DNA of 49,380 nucleotides from Spirogloea muscicola (lineage: Eukaryota; Streptophyta; Zygnematophyceae; Spirogloeales; Spirogloeaceae). The stretch spans positions 134,370 through 183,749 of the forward strand of contig WELB01000100.1 in assembly GCA_009602725.1 (NCBI GenBank), given 5' to 3'. Each line of letters opens with the position of its first letter. The stretch's first letter is position 1. The notes under the pieces are model-generated. The model saw nothing but the letters and a program-made list of their open reading frames with translations, was not told where the DNA came from and ran no database searches. A program made the position numbers and the translations under genes. This document shows positions 10,323 through 20,816 of this stretch, piece after piece.

Positions 10323-12609
10323 GCAAGCAGCCCCAGCTCGCCTCGCTACCGCGGCCCCATCATTGGGCCCCCCGTTAATTCCTGTGGGGAGGACTGGGAT
10401 CCTCCTTTCTTATGTTCACAGCCACCCCCGCGCCCATGCGGGCTGCTGTTTTTTCTCCGGCGCCTGGCTGCCTAGAGCCGGGTGTCAGGACCTTTGTAGA
10501 ACCACTGCCCCTTCTGGCGTGGCCCTAGCTGCCACCCGCCAGCCCGGTTGCAGGGCCTAGTGTGACCACTTGCTCTGTGGGTGAATGCCCCACCAGCATG
10601 ACCTTCTGCACCTGACGGCCACCCCCCTAGTCCCCCTTAGGCCCATGTTGTTGTTCTCTTCCGCCATTTTTAGAGCTGCAACAGCGCAGCTGCTGACAGC
10701 CGCCTGCTGCTTGCTGCTATACATCATTTGTCCAGGCCCCGTGAACAAATAAATGAGTCTCGGGGGTAGGTTTCCTTGCATTCTGCTGTAGACTCTTTAC
10801 AATCTTCATACGGCATTGCAGCCGTCACGACCACCTACGGCTCGTTCACTGTCTGACAAGCATCAATGCAGCTTCCTGCTAGCTTGGTGATGAGTCAGTG
10901 ACCAGATCACCGGTTGCTGTGACAATTACAATCCATCATCTGCACAATGTACCTTGCACGTGTGCCGCCACTTCTGTGATTGTCTTGTCTTTGACTGGTT
11001 GTCTGTCTTTGACTGGTATTTCAGCAGACTGGTATGGTCGTGTGGCACTCCCAAGTCCATTGTGCATATTAACCTCGTGGGTCTTGACCTGAGTAACTCT
11101 TGAGTAACTTAGCTGGCAAGGTCCTTCCCATGCAAAGATCTCACCTTGGCAAGGCTCAGCAAGCAGTTGCAATTTGCTGCTTGATTGTCGTGCTTGCTTC
11201 TACTCGATGGCCTGCGGGCAGCTTTTTGACTATTTTGATATGGAGATGGCAAAACCTATCGCTCAATGTTGGAGATGCTTGCAAAGGAGGCAGTGCCCAT
11301 TGAAACAGACTTGCGCGACAATCTTTTGGCAACTCTTGCTTGGCAATCAGCTCAGCAATTTAGCACAGCCAGCAGGTGTGGTTTGAGTGAGGCAATGGCG
11401 CGCAGAATGAAAGCCGTGTCGTGCATTACCATGTCGAGGCTTGAGCATGTTGATCTGACTCAGAAGCCGATCTGACTGACGCGAGAATGGTACTGGTAGG
11501 CTTACTCATACTGATCTTCTAATCGCGTCGAGCGCGGGGGCCCCCTTCCTGATAAGGTCAAGATGAAGTGCTGAACAAAATCGTGTAGGAATGGCAGCAC
11601 AGCGACGACGAACGGTCCCGCGTGCGCTTATTCGTTCAGCCAATGAAGACCTTCCAAGGTGCAACAACGAGGGAGCCCACGAAGAGGGCACCTCAGCCAT
11701 CACGAACTGTGTAGGTGGGCGCTGCAGAAGCGGTGGCAAGGAAATGGCAGAGCGACGCTGAAGCCAACAATCCATGGTCCAAGAAAAGCACTGGGCTTGA
11801 TGAAGGATCAAATAAGGGGCAACCGGCCATAACACAGCCTACTGAAAGATGCTCGTCGAAGAAGTCACCTCGACGAGACCAGCAGTGCAAGGGAAGGGAC
11901 CCTCACTCCAAGCAGTCTGCTTGGCAAGCCTCAGCCTCTAGCTGAGAGCCGCACCTGCGAAAGCGCCGCACTTTGGTCGCCGAATTTTGGCATTGCTAGT
12001 GAGCCTTCACTGGACCTGCATGCGATGCGCAAATGGACACTTGCGGTGCGCAGCCTCAGCCTCAAGTGTTGTGCTCTCCTTGTGAGCTGCTACATTGTGA
12101 GTGCCAGTCTTCAGACCCGGTCAGCAAATCTTATGGGTCAGGGCTGAAAATGGGTCGTGATCAGTTTGACAAGCGCCGATGTCGCACACATTATCCTACT
12201 GTGGTCGGGTGCATTGCACACATTGCTTGTGTTGACGCCTTTCCATCTTTGTTGCATTGGGTCGCCAAGGGCTAGGTTGTCGAACTTAGCCTGTTACAGC
12301 TTAGCCTAAGAGGTAGTTCTCTTGGAAAGTCTCTTTGGCTCAGGTCACATATCGAGCTCGGAGGATCTGTTTGGCTCAGGTCACGCACTAAGTCTGTCTC
12401 AAAAGGATCTCTTTGGCTCTGATTGCGGAGTATGATCTCCTCTTTGGACCATCTCTTCGGCTTGGGTCCATCCACCAGCCTCTGTTCTGCTTGTCAGCAC
12501 CTGCTTCAGCGAATTAGGCAGTCTACTTCTAATTCTCTGCTGACTGCTTTCTGCTTGGTTTCGTTCTTCTCGTACTTGTAGATACCACGTCACTTTTGCA
12601 TGCAAGGTA
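10323..12609. other. Intergenic, no gene recognised
   Basis: Short open frames only and no motif recognised. At 12330-12430 a short phrase, CTSTTTGGCTCWGRT, recurs three times about 36-43 bases apart, each followed by CAC or TTG. Otherwise I see nothing. Confidence 0.45.
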
Positions 12610-12645
12610 GACAGCCTCCGTGGTCATCTATATAAGGAGGCTGTC
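12610..12645. other. Perfect 10-bp inverted repeat enclosing a TATA-like box
   Basis: GACAGCCTCC at 12610-12619 is the exact reverse complement of GGAGGCTGTC at 12636-12645. The 16-base loop contains CTATATAA. It could be a promoter operator, an RNA hairpin or chance. No gene is recognised downstream before 13.4 kb. Confidence 0.45.
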
Positions 12646-13471
12646 AATCTGACCCCTGGGATACAATGTTCCCTCTGGTTATCTTGCCACGTCGTCTCTC
12701 TACACATCAGCATCAAAGGCTGGAGTGGCTTATCAACATCACCTGGCACGCAACTCCACTTGCTTGAAACCGCATCTCTCAATCACTACCTCCACAGCAA
12801 GAGCTCAGTACTGAAGTACTGCACGCCCCATGTTGCAAGTGGTCCTTGGACCCGTCGGCTAGCCCATAGAAGCCAGCCCACAGCATGAGGCGTAGATCCG
12901 ATTAGTACGCAAGGGCCTGTACGTCAGTACAGCCAAGTGGCAGCTCACAAGTCTTGGGGCCAACATTCTTGGGGCCAACATATTAGCTTGAGGAAGGTCG
13001 GAATGTCGCTGAACAAGACAGATACACGCTGCTTCGATGTGCTACCGAGCTCCCAGATGAATCATTGCAATGTGAGCGATAAGCTTCTCACTCGATGGAC
13101 CAAGTGAGCAGAAGTACTGCAATTGACACTTTAACAACACTGCTCAGAAACATGGTCAACTTGGTCAGATGTATACTGGTCGCAGCAGCGACAAAAAGTT
13201 TAGTGTTGGGTGACATGCTGTACAGGAATGACCATTCTGAGGCCAAGTGCTAGCCACTGCGGGCTGCTGCCAAGGGTCAGATGCGTACTCCGACCATTCT
13301 TGGGCAGCCGGGAGTCGGCCAGCCGGCATGGTCCATACTTTGACGGCACACATGACTCTTCCTACGGCAGGCACAGAGGGCCCGGCTGCGGCAAAGCTAA
13401 GCGAGGAGGAAGCGAGGGGACAGTGAAGCCAGAGTGGCTCACTGGAGCCCCGCCGAAAAAGGGTCTGCGCG
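12646..13471. other. Intergenic, 3' flank of the tubby-like gene
   Basis: No gene recognised. The part near 13200-13470 is probably the 3' UTR of the minus-strand gene that ends at 13472. Confidence 0.4.
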
Positions 13472-14431
13472 CTACGAGGAGGCTGCAGTGGCGGTGGCGT
13501 CGGCGGCGGCGGCCGAGAGGCAAGCGGCGAGCGCCTGGAGGGGCGTGATGGGCTGCCGGAACGTGAGCTCGAAGCAGCCGCCGGCGGCCGGGGCAGCGCG
13601 CATGACCACGTCGTTGGCGCCGTCCTCCGAGTCGGGCTCGACGACCAGGAGCTCGAAGCCGGAGCCGGAGCTGGCGCGCACGGAGCGGCCGAGGAGGGTG
13701 ACCGTCTGCTCGTCCCTGGCGATGGCCGCCCACTGCACGGGCCGCAGCGCGCCCCGGCCGCGGCCGGCCTTGCTGTCGCTCGGCGAGAAGCCGAAGGAGC
13801 CGAGGAGGCCGCCACCGCAAGCTCTGCCTTCTTGCGCAGCCCCGGCCTCCGCCATCAGCGCGTACGCGTTGCCCTTGGTGCGCGGCGCCAGGCGGGCCAC
13901 GGCCAGGGCATCGCCGCCGTCGTCGGCGCCGCCGCCGGGCTGCGCGATCCAGAAGCCGCGGCCAGATGGGTCCCGCCCGGCCGTCAGGATGGGGTCCGCG
14001 TCGGCGTCGGCGCCGAGGACGAGGGCGTAGCCGCCGCCGGGCTGTGGCAGAACGCAGGCCGCCATTGTTGTATCGATGCTGGAGGCGCTGGCTCCGCTGG
14101 GCTGGCAGCGGTCGGCGAGCTCGCAGGCGTCGCACACCGAGCTCCGTCGGCTGCCGCTGCTGCCGCCGTCGCTGCTGCGGGACGCCGGAGACGGCATCTC
14201 GACGTCCTTGTAGAGCCAGGCGTGGAGCGCGGCGCTGTTGCGGCGCGGCGGCGAGCCGCTGGGCGACGCGGCGCCGGAGGAGCAGCACGAGGAGCAGGGC
14301 TCCGAGGCGGCCGCCGACGGAGGCTCCACGGCGATGGCGGCCATGTCGCCGGACGGCAGCTGGCTCCAGCTGAGCGAGCGCGCGAGCTCCGGGCGCCGCA
14401 GGCGCGCGGCGAGCTTGCGGACGAGGCCCAT
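13472..14431 (-). CDS. Tubby-like protein, intronless
   Basis: Tubby-like proteins carry a C-terminal beta-barrel around a hydrophobic helix and often bind phosphoinositides. The 319-residue frame starts at the ATG at 14431 (MGLVRKLAARLRRPELARS). An upstream in-frame ATG at 14752 would add a low-complexity Pro/Arg/Gly run and is less likely. The strongest evidence is the end: FELTFRQPITPLQALAACLS matches the pattern of the tubby C-terminal helix (F..DF..P.S.LQAFAI.LSSF). Earlier segments fit weakly: GGYALVLGADADADPILTAG, GFWIAQPGG, and KGNAYALMAEAG where the family has NFLGT-F. Residues 45-100 are Ser/Ala-rich, with a Cys-rich patch CDACELADRC near 100. Coding GC is very high. The domain is divergent, so the family call is moderate. 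Confidence 0.55.
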   Translation of the reverse strand: MGLVRKLAARLRRPELARSLSWSQLPSGDMAAIAVEPPSAAASEPCSSCCSSGAASPSGSPPRRNSAALHAWLYKDVEMPSPASRSSDGGSSGSRRSSVCDACELADRCQPSGASASSIDTTMAACVLPQPGGGYALVLGADADADPILTAGRDPSGRGFWIAQPGGGADDGGDALAVARLAPRTKGNAYALMAEAGAAQEGRACGGGLLGSFGFSPSDSKAGRGRGALRPVQWAAIARDEQTVTLLGRSVRASSGSGFELLVVEPDSEDGANDVVMRAAPAAGGCFELTFRQPITPLQALAACLSAAAADATATAASS

Positions 14432-15012
14432 GGCGGCAGCGGCGACGGCGACGGTGGCGGCGGCGGGGCTTGGGGTGGGGGAGGAAGGGGCTTGCGTGTG
14501 GTGGGAGAATGGTGGGCCAGAGCGGCCCAAGTAGCACGGCAAGCTCTGCCGGCTGACGTCCCTTGAATCCGCGCATCCGCAGACCGGCGGGGGGCCGCCA
14601 TGGCTGCCGGGCCAAGCAAGCAAGCGACAGGGGCTGCCCCCCTCCTCCCCCCCTCCTCGCGCCCCTTGGCGGGCCCCCCGGGCGGCGCTACGCGACAAGC
14701 CACGTGGCCCCGCCGCGGGCCCGACGTGCCGCGGGCGCCGGGCGTCGACCAATGAGCGCGCGCCGAGACGCGGCGAACCGACGCCGCTAAGCCGCCGGCC
14801 ACGGCTGGCTGGCGGGGCGCGGGACGGACGGCTGCGATGAGCGCCCTCCCCGCATCGGACGGCTCACAGAGGGGTGGACGGCAGGCCGGGGGGCGGGAAG
14901 CGGGGCGAGTGCGCGTGCGGCTCGTGCGGCAGGCTGTTGGCGCGGCGGCTCGAGTGCTCGAGCGCCCCCCCCGCCGGAGGGCGCCACGTGGCGTCTCCCC
15001 GTCACACTGACT
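14432..15012. other. GC-rich upstream region of the tubby-like gene
   Basis: Extremely GC-rich and CpG-dense, without a convincing gene on either strand. It presumably holds the 5' UTR and promoter of the minus-strand gene starting at 14431. Confidence 0.4.
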
Positions 15013-15523
15013 GACCGTTCTCTTGTGGGAACCACTGGAAGGCAGCCACGTGGACTGGAGGAGACGCGGCGCCCCGCCCCCGGGCTCTGCACGTGCGCGG
15101 GTGGCTGTCCACACGGATGGGGTGCCGCCCGTCGGGCCGCGGCGCGCCGCCGCCGCGTCGACCCCGGGAGAAATTTGTTTTTGTGTGGTCTAACCTTGTC
15201 TATTTATTGATTTCCGGCTGGCATTCAGCAACCCCCGGCCCCCCTTTACAAGAAGGAGATGTTCCCAGGAGAGGGCGGTGGCTGTGAGAGGCCAACCCAG
15301 AAAAGAACAGACAAGGTTCGACCACAGCATCGCCAGGAAATTTCTCGGGGTAGTGCGGCGGCGAGGCGCCGCGGCCCGCCGGCCGGCACCATCTCCGTGT
15401 GGCCGGCGCCGGCGGACCGTCGCCACCTGCACGTGCAAGCCCCGGGGGCGAGGCGCCGCGTCTCCTCCAGTAGTGGAGGAGTCCACGTAGTGGCCTCCGA
15501 GTGGCTTCCCACAAGAAACGGTC
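15013..15523. repeat. Large inverted repeat of a GC-rich dispersed element
   Basis: Left arm about 15013-15225, right arm about 15270-15523 in reverse complement. Both read, from the outside in, GACCGTT-CTTGTGGGA, CCACGTGGACT/TACGTGGACT, GGAGGAGACGCGGCGCC, a CACGTGC box, CCACACGGA, GGCCGCGGCGC, CGAGAGAAATTT-like, AACCTTGTCTATT and a GGCTGGC/GGTTGGC tail hairpin. The inner end is therefore the same 3'-tail module seen throughout the window. Partial direct copies of the GC-rich part lie at about 16110-16240 and 21040-21170. Confidence 0.75.
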
Positions 15524-15699
15524 GGGCCACAACAGAGGGGGGCTGAGCCCAAAAACAATCCCAAAGTCCAAAGAGCCTGAGAAAACGGTGCCGAAAAGAA
15601 AGCTACACATCTATAGACACGAGACCTTTTTGGCTCACCCGGGGGTATTGAGCTTCCTGTGATTTCGTCGTGTCTTCTTCTCTAGCTGCCTAGCTGTGT

Positions 15700-15800
15700 G
15701 TTTTTTGTTTTTGTGTTTTTTGGCTTTTGACATTGTCCATTCTTTCTGGGCTGGCTTTGCTGGCCCCCTTTCTCTATGGGCGCGCTCTTTCTTTCCTTCT
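15700..15800 (+). repeat. Retrotransposon tail module
   Basis: ACATTGTCCATTCTTTCTGG leads into the hairpin GGGCTGGCTTTGCTGGCCCC and then CTCTATGGGCGCGCTCTTTC. This is the same tail as at 20320-20400. Confidence 0.8.
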
Positions 15801-16104
15801 TTTTGAAGAGCTGCTCCTATTCCTTTCTCCTTAGGGATGGTTTACACCGGGTCGGTCGGTCGCAAATTGCCTCGTATTGGCCTTGACTTTGACCCCAAGT
15901 GTCCATACAATGCGCGACACGTTTTCCTCGGCCGCGTCCACCCGACCCGGTATAAACTGGCCCTAAGCTTAGTGGGTCGTTCGTCTTCCTCAGTCGCCTT
16001 AAGGCCGTTCCCGAAAAGCTTCTACCTGTCAACATTTCTAGGCTGGCCACACGAAGGATTTGAAGTGTGACAAAGTGATGACGGGCCAGAGTGGCCAAAT
16101 ACTA

Positions 16105-16265
16105 AGCCACACGGCCACACGAAGAGGTGCCGGCCGCGGCGCCGCGGCGCCCCGCCGCCGCGTCGACCTCGAGAGTTTTCGGGGCGCGATGCTGTAGTTG
16201 AAACCCAGGTTCATTCCATTTTCTCTTCTGGGCTGGCATTCGGCAGCCCTCGCCACCTTTGAAAG
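16105..16265 (+). repeat. GC-rich dispersed repeat with tail hairpin
   Basis: CCACACGGCCACACGAAGAG, GGCCGCGGCGCCGCGGCGCC and CCGCGTCGACCTCGAGAGTT are followed by the hairpin GGGCTGGCATTCGGCAGCCC (about 16218). It is a direct-orientation relative of the element at 15013-15523 and of 21036-21175. Confidence 0.75.
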
Positions 16266-16334
16266 AGCTCCTGATGATTCATCTTCGTTGGACGGCTGCT
16301 TCTTTCCGCAGCTCCGCTTCATCGCTTCGCCCAC

Positions 16335-16715
16335 TTGCTTGTACTCTGCTCATTCTTCTATGGGCTGGCTGTTCCAGCCCCTATCCTCAATGGGCGAGCT
16401 CTTCTACTTGCTGACGCCTTTGGGGTCTGCTCTACAATGGCCCGTGCGCTGCACCTGCGTGCCGGCCGAGCCCTCGCTGCTGCCTCTGGCTCTGGCCAGG
16501 GGACGTCCTTCCAGGAACATAGCCTCTCAGACCTGCGACTGCTTAGCAGGGGTTACTGAGTAGTTAGTAGCTGCTTTGTTTCTTCTTGTGTGCTTCTTTC
16601 TTAGTGCTTCGCCTTAGTGCTTCGCCTGGCCCCCCTTCTTCTTGGGCTTCTTGTACTCTGCTCATTCTTTTTTGGGCTGGCTGTTCCAGCCCCTATCCTC
16701 AATGGGCGAGCTCTT
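16335..16715 (+). mobile_element. Short 5'-truncated retrotransposon end between two near-identical tails
   Basis: 16440-16560 encodes the last ~40 residues of the element ORF (ARALHLRAGRALAAASG, then SDLRLLSRGY and stop). It is flanked by two nearly identical tails of about 66 bases at 16338-16404 and 16648-16714 (TTGTACTCTGCTCATTCTT, hairpin GGGCTGGCTGTTCCAGCCCC, TATCCTCAATGGGCGAGCTC). The first tail belongs to an older copy; the second is this copy's own. The nearly full-length element begins directly after it. Confidence 0.8.
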
Positions 16716-16895
16716 TCTTCTTTAGTCCTTTGGGCTGGCACTGGGGGCTGGCCTGGCAAGCTGGAGCGAGCGCCGCCGCAGCTGCAGCAAGCGCGCGGCA
16801 TGGCGGCCACCGCCAACCTAGCCGGCCCCCGCGGCAGCGCGGCGCCGCCCTCCCCTCGGCCCCTCGAGTCAAGCCGCAGCCGTCGCGCGTCCCTT

Positions 16896-17093
16896 NNNNN
16901 NNNNNNNNNNNNNNNNNNNNNNNNNNNNNNNNNNNNNNNNNNNNNNNNNNNNNNNNNNNNNNNNNNNNNNNNNNNNNNNNNNNNNNNNNNNNNNNNNNNN
17001 NNNNNNNNNNNNNNNNNNNNNNNNNNNNNNNNNNNNNNNNNNNNNNNNNNNNNNNNNNNNNNNNNNNNNNNNNNNNNNNNNNNNNNNNNNNNN
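16896..17093. other. Assembly gap (198 N)
   Basis: A run of 198 N inside the N-terminal part of the retrotransposon ORF. The true length is unknown, so the apparent frame continuity across it is not evidence. Confidence 0.99.
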
Positions 17094-20000
17094 CCTCACT
17101 CGCCCGAACCACTGCTGTGCAAGCACTGCTTGAGGACCTTCACCTCGCGGTCCGGCCGGGCCAACCACGAGCGAGCCTGCACGAGCAGTAACAACCGTGC
17201 AGCACAGGCGCGGAGCGAAGCGGCAGCGGGTGGTCGTCGGGGCAGACCAGGCAAGCCTCCCGCATCGTCCCCGCCCACACCTCAACACTGGCAGTGGCTG
17301 GCTGGCCTCGACCTGGCCGCAGTCCACCGCCAGGCGGCCCTGACGCTCCTCCGCCACGTTCCGCGTTGGGTGCGCCCGCACCTCCGCCGCGCGCTCCGCC
17401 CGGTGACGCAGCGTCTCGTCGCGGACCACCGGGACGAGGCGGCGTGGAAGCTCTTCCTCCTCTTCCCCCGGCTGCTGCTCGGGCGTGCCTCTCCCGATAG
17501 CCGCATGCAGGGCCAGCAGCCCCTGCTGGAGCGCGTCCAGTTGTTCGAGAGCGGGCACTGGGAGGAGCTTCTGGCGCGTCATGACGCCGTGGCAGCCTCT
17601 GCGGCCAATCGTGGGGGCACAGGGGCAGAGCCTGACAGGGCCGCCAACGTCCGGCGGGCACTCCGCTTCGGCCACGCGGGTGAGCTTTCCAGGGCTGTGC
17701 AGGCCCTCGACGATGCGATGCTGGCGCCGACCAATGCGGCGACTCGGGCGGCCCTGGACTCCCTGCACCCCCCAGCGAGCTCCCCTCTGCCACCGTGGTT
17801 GGCCGCCTTCGCACCGCCGGAGGAGGTGGTCCTCGAAGCCCACGCCCTGCGGAGGGCCCTGCAGAGCAGCCGCCGCGCGGCCGCGGGAGGTCCTTCCCAC
17901 ATGCTCACCGAGCATCTCCGGGAGATCTTCCTGGAGGGCGACCCGGCCGACTTCCAGGCGCTCCACCAGGTGTGCCAGCTTCTCGCTCGCGACCAGGTCC
18001 CGGCCAGCGTTCGCGGCGTCCTGTGCACCAGTACATTGCTGGCGCTCAGCAAGGCCGGCGGGGGGGTCAAGCCCATCGCCATCGGTGAGGTGCTCTACCG
18101 CCTGGTGGGGCGCGCGCTTTGGCAACAGCACGCAGGGCAGGCCCAGGCACACCTGGCGCCCCAACAGTTTGGTGCGGGGCTGCGGAGCGGCGGTGAGACA
18201 ATCGTGCGCGGCGTACGGGCCGCCCTGGACCTGCATCCCGAGTGGGTGGCCATGGCGGTTGACGTCCGCAATGCCTTCAACAGCGTTGACCGTGGTGTCT
18301 TCGCGGAGGAGCTGAGAGAGGCCTTCCCCAGCCTTCTACCCTTCTTCAGGCTGGGGTACGGTCAGCCCTGCGAGCTGCAGTGGCGGGCGGGGGGTGATGG
18401 GCTGGTGACCCTCCACTCCACCAGGGGCGCGCGCCAAGGGGATCCACTGGCGGGGTTCTACTATGCGTTGGCACACCACTGTGCGCTCCAGGCAACGGTC
18501 GCGGTTCACCCCGGCGTCCTCGTGCCGACTTACGCTGATGACACCACGCTGGTGGGGAAGCCAGAGGATGTCACAGCTGCCTTCGACACCCTCCAAGTAC
18601 AGCTGAACGCGATCGGCCTTTATATCCGGGCGGACAAGTGCAGCGCCTGGTCCCCTCAGGGCCTGCCAGCCCACCTGCGCCTGCCCGAGGGTTGCCAGAC
18701 ACCAGCCGGGGGCCTCACCCTCCTCCGCGTCCCCCTAGGTGCACCTGCCTTCGTGACGGAGCAGCTGCAGGCGCGGCTGCAGGAAGACCTCCGGCCAGCG
18801 GACCGTCTCCACACGCTGCACGACATGCAGCTTGCGTCTGCGATGCTGACTCAGTGCATTGCGCAGCGGCCACAATATCTGGCCCGCACCATCCCCCCCT
18901 CGTCGGCGGTGAAGGCAGCGTATGCGGCCTTTGACTCCGGCATCCTGGCGTCCGCGGCCACCCTGGTACAGCACCCCGCGTTCCTCACCACACCAGCAGC
19001 GCTGTTGCAGGCCAGCCTGCCGATCAGCCGTGGCGGCTTGGGATGCCGCTCAGTTGCCCGCGGCTGCGAGGCGGCCTACATGGGTAGCTGGGCTCAGGTG
19101 GCAGCCCCAATGAGCCAGAGGTTCCTCGTGGACGGCCAGCGCGTCCTGGAGCGGGTGGCAGCTGAGGTGGAGATCGGTCAGCTGCCTTTTCAGGTTGCCC
19201 TCCGCTCTGCCCGCGACGGGCTCCTGGCAGTCCACCCCCGCATGTCGGAACAGGCTGTTCCTTTCATCCACCTCGCCCACACCCCAGACCAGCGTGCCCA
19301 GGCACGCTTCTCGGCGTTGGTTGATCAAGCGGCCTCCGACCAGGTGGTGGAGCTTCTCCCCCCAGCTGACCTGCGAGGGCGCGCCCGGCTGCTCTCAGCC
19401 TCCTCCCCTGGGGCGGCGGCGTGGCTATCGGCGCTTCCACTCCACGCGGCGCTCACAATGCCTGACGAGGTCTTCCGGACGCCGGTCCACCGGCTCTTGG
19501 GCCTCCTTCCCCCCTGCCTCGTGGGCGTCCCTCAATGCGAGTGCGGTGCCCGACACGATGATCCTGCGGAGCTGGCCGCCCACATGCTCCGTTGCGCCCA
19601 CGGGGGGGAGCGGACCGCTTCCCATGACCTCCTGCGCGACGGTATGCAGGGGGTGTTTTCGGAGGCGGGATTCAAGGTTGCGGTAGAGAACTCCTCAATC
19701 ATGCCCATTCAGCTGGGCGCGGACGGCCAGCCCCATACGCGACGCGCTGACCTGGTCGCCATCCCTCCCGGCGGCGGTCCCTGCATCATCGCTGATGTGG
19801 TGACAACAGACTGCATCGACTCCGCCAACCCCACCAGATCGGCGTCGTTTGCAGGGCACGCGGGCGGCCCGCGGCAAGGAGCGAAAATACGCTGATCACC
19901 CGGTGGGGGATGAATTCGCGGCCCTGGCGATGGATGTACACGGGGCTTTCTGCAGCCGCTGGCGGATCTCATTCAGCGGCTTGCTCGCCAGGCCATTGAC

Positions 20001-20143
20001 CGGCGGCCGGGTCTGCCAGGGGCGATGCCCGGCTTCAACGCCGCCGGGTCGCTCGCACAAGTCTTCCGCATGCGCCTGGCCGTATCGCTTCAACGCTCCC
20101 TTGCCCACGCCGTCCATACGCGCGCAGGCCGTGCTATGGCCGC

Positions 20144-20192
20144 CGCCTCTGGGTCTCGGCGGAGCGCCTCTGGGTCTCGGCGGAGCGCCTCT
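20144..20192 (+). repeat. 21-bp tandem duplication in the retrotransposon ORF
   Basis: The unit GCCTCTGGGTCTCGGCGGA followed by GC occurs twice in direct succession (GSRRSAS twice in translation), where other copies have one GFRQGD-type segment. It preserves the frame, being 7 codons. Confidence 0.85.
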
Positions 20193-20399
20193 TTCCCTGC
20201 AGCGAGCTACTCAGACCTGATGTTGCTCACTCGTGGGTACTGAGCTTTCCTTTGCATTGTTTCTGTGTTCTGCAGTATGTTGTAGTGTAGTCCTTTCTCC
20301 GGCTCCTCTTGCTTTGGCTTTGGACATTGTCCATTCTTTTTTTGGGCTGGCTTTGCCAGCCCCTCTTTTCTATGGGCGCGCTCTTCCGGTGCATGCGGG

Positions 20400-20816
20400 A
20401 ATCCGACTACTCTGACTACCCCCGCAGCGATCACCTCCTACCGGCGGCATTTTACACTTTCGGCTGCATGAGTCCTCGCTACCGTACCGTACTGGAGAAT
20501 ATTGCGAGTTTGGGATATGCTCGACGTGAGGATAGGCTTCCAGCTCAGATGGGCATGCGGGCAGCCTACTTGTCATTCGAGTGCGACGTCGAGTGTCAGC
20601 TTGTCTGCAGCGAGCTCGGGCTCATTGGTTGCATCAGAAAGCTGGTCGAGCCTTAGCTGGTAGCTCAAGAGCTTGTCGATTGCCGTCCGGTATCCGGGCA
20701 TCAGTTAGCGACCTCTATGTGCTGACTCGTGGTTACTGATTGTCCATTCTCATTGTCCACTCTTTTTAGGCTGGCTTTGCCAGCCCTCTTCTCTACGAGC
20801 GAGCACTTTCTACTTT
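20400..20816 (+). mobile_element. 5'-truncated retrotransposon of the divergent subfamily, with tail
   Basis: The copy starts within the end of the previous tail (GGGCGCGCTCTTCC at 20383-20397). It encodes ENIASLGYARREDRLPAQMG and RAAYLSFE, homologous to the minus-strand copy's NIANLGYARPADVCPAEMG, and ends SDLYVLTRGY at about 20742. Its tail has the hairpin GGCTGGCTTTGCCAGCC (about 20769) and then CGAGCGAGCACTTTC. A stop at 20654 shows it is not coding. Confidence 0.8.

Larger units (their letters stand above)
16801..20243 (+). pseudogene. Retrotransposon polyprotein (zinc finger, RT, endonuclease), frameshifted at its end
   Basis: The ATG at 16801 (MAATANLAGPRGSAAPPSP) is in frame through the N gap. 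Parts in order: a finger LLCKHCLRTFTSRSGRANHE ending in Cys (about 17113-17180); an RT with KPIAIGEVLYRLVGRAL (about 18070), motif A AVDVRNAFNSVD (about 18258), RGARQGDPLAG (about 18424) and catalytic YADDTTLVG (18531-18557); a knuckle PQCECGARHDDPAELAAHML (about 19531-19595); and an endonuclease core RRADLVAIPPGGG...IIADVVTTD (about 19740-19812). The main frame stops at 19895. Comparison with the intact C-terminal copy at 21647-22495 shows a small deletion near 19855-19870 and another indel near 19965; the original frame resumes and ends SDLMLLTRGY at 20243. The RT and endonuclease could still be made, without the last ~115 residues. If the indels are assembly errors the element may be active. 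Confidence 0.85.
16720..20400 (+). mobile_element. Nearly full-length RT plus restriction-like-endonuclease non-LTR retrotransposon
   Basis: The element spans from just after an older tail (GGGCGAGCTCTTTC, ending about 16715) through one long ORF to its own tail at 20290-20395, with the hairpin GGGCTGGCTTTGCCAGCCCC at about 20345. No LTR or poly(A) is visible. The order of N-terminal Cys/His finger, reverse transcriptase, Cys-rich knuckle and PD-(D/E)xK-type endonuclease is that of the R2/NeSL/Utopia side of the non-LTR tree, not the AP-endonuclease LINEs. I cannot assign a clade without a tree. A 198-N gap lies in the 5' part. Confidence 0.88.

Noticed and set aside
13362-14615. Long Arg/Pro-rich minus-strand frame (over 400 codons) overlapping the tubby-like gene
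   Set aside because: Its composition is that of a shifted GC-rich coding frame (runs of Arg, Pro, Ala) with no motifs. The neighbouring frame ending in the tubby-type helix explains the openness.
16869-18236. Long minus-strand frame opposite the retrotransposon ORF
   Set aside because: It is a shadow of the RT coding strand and crosses the N gap. The plus frame has all the RT motifs.
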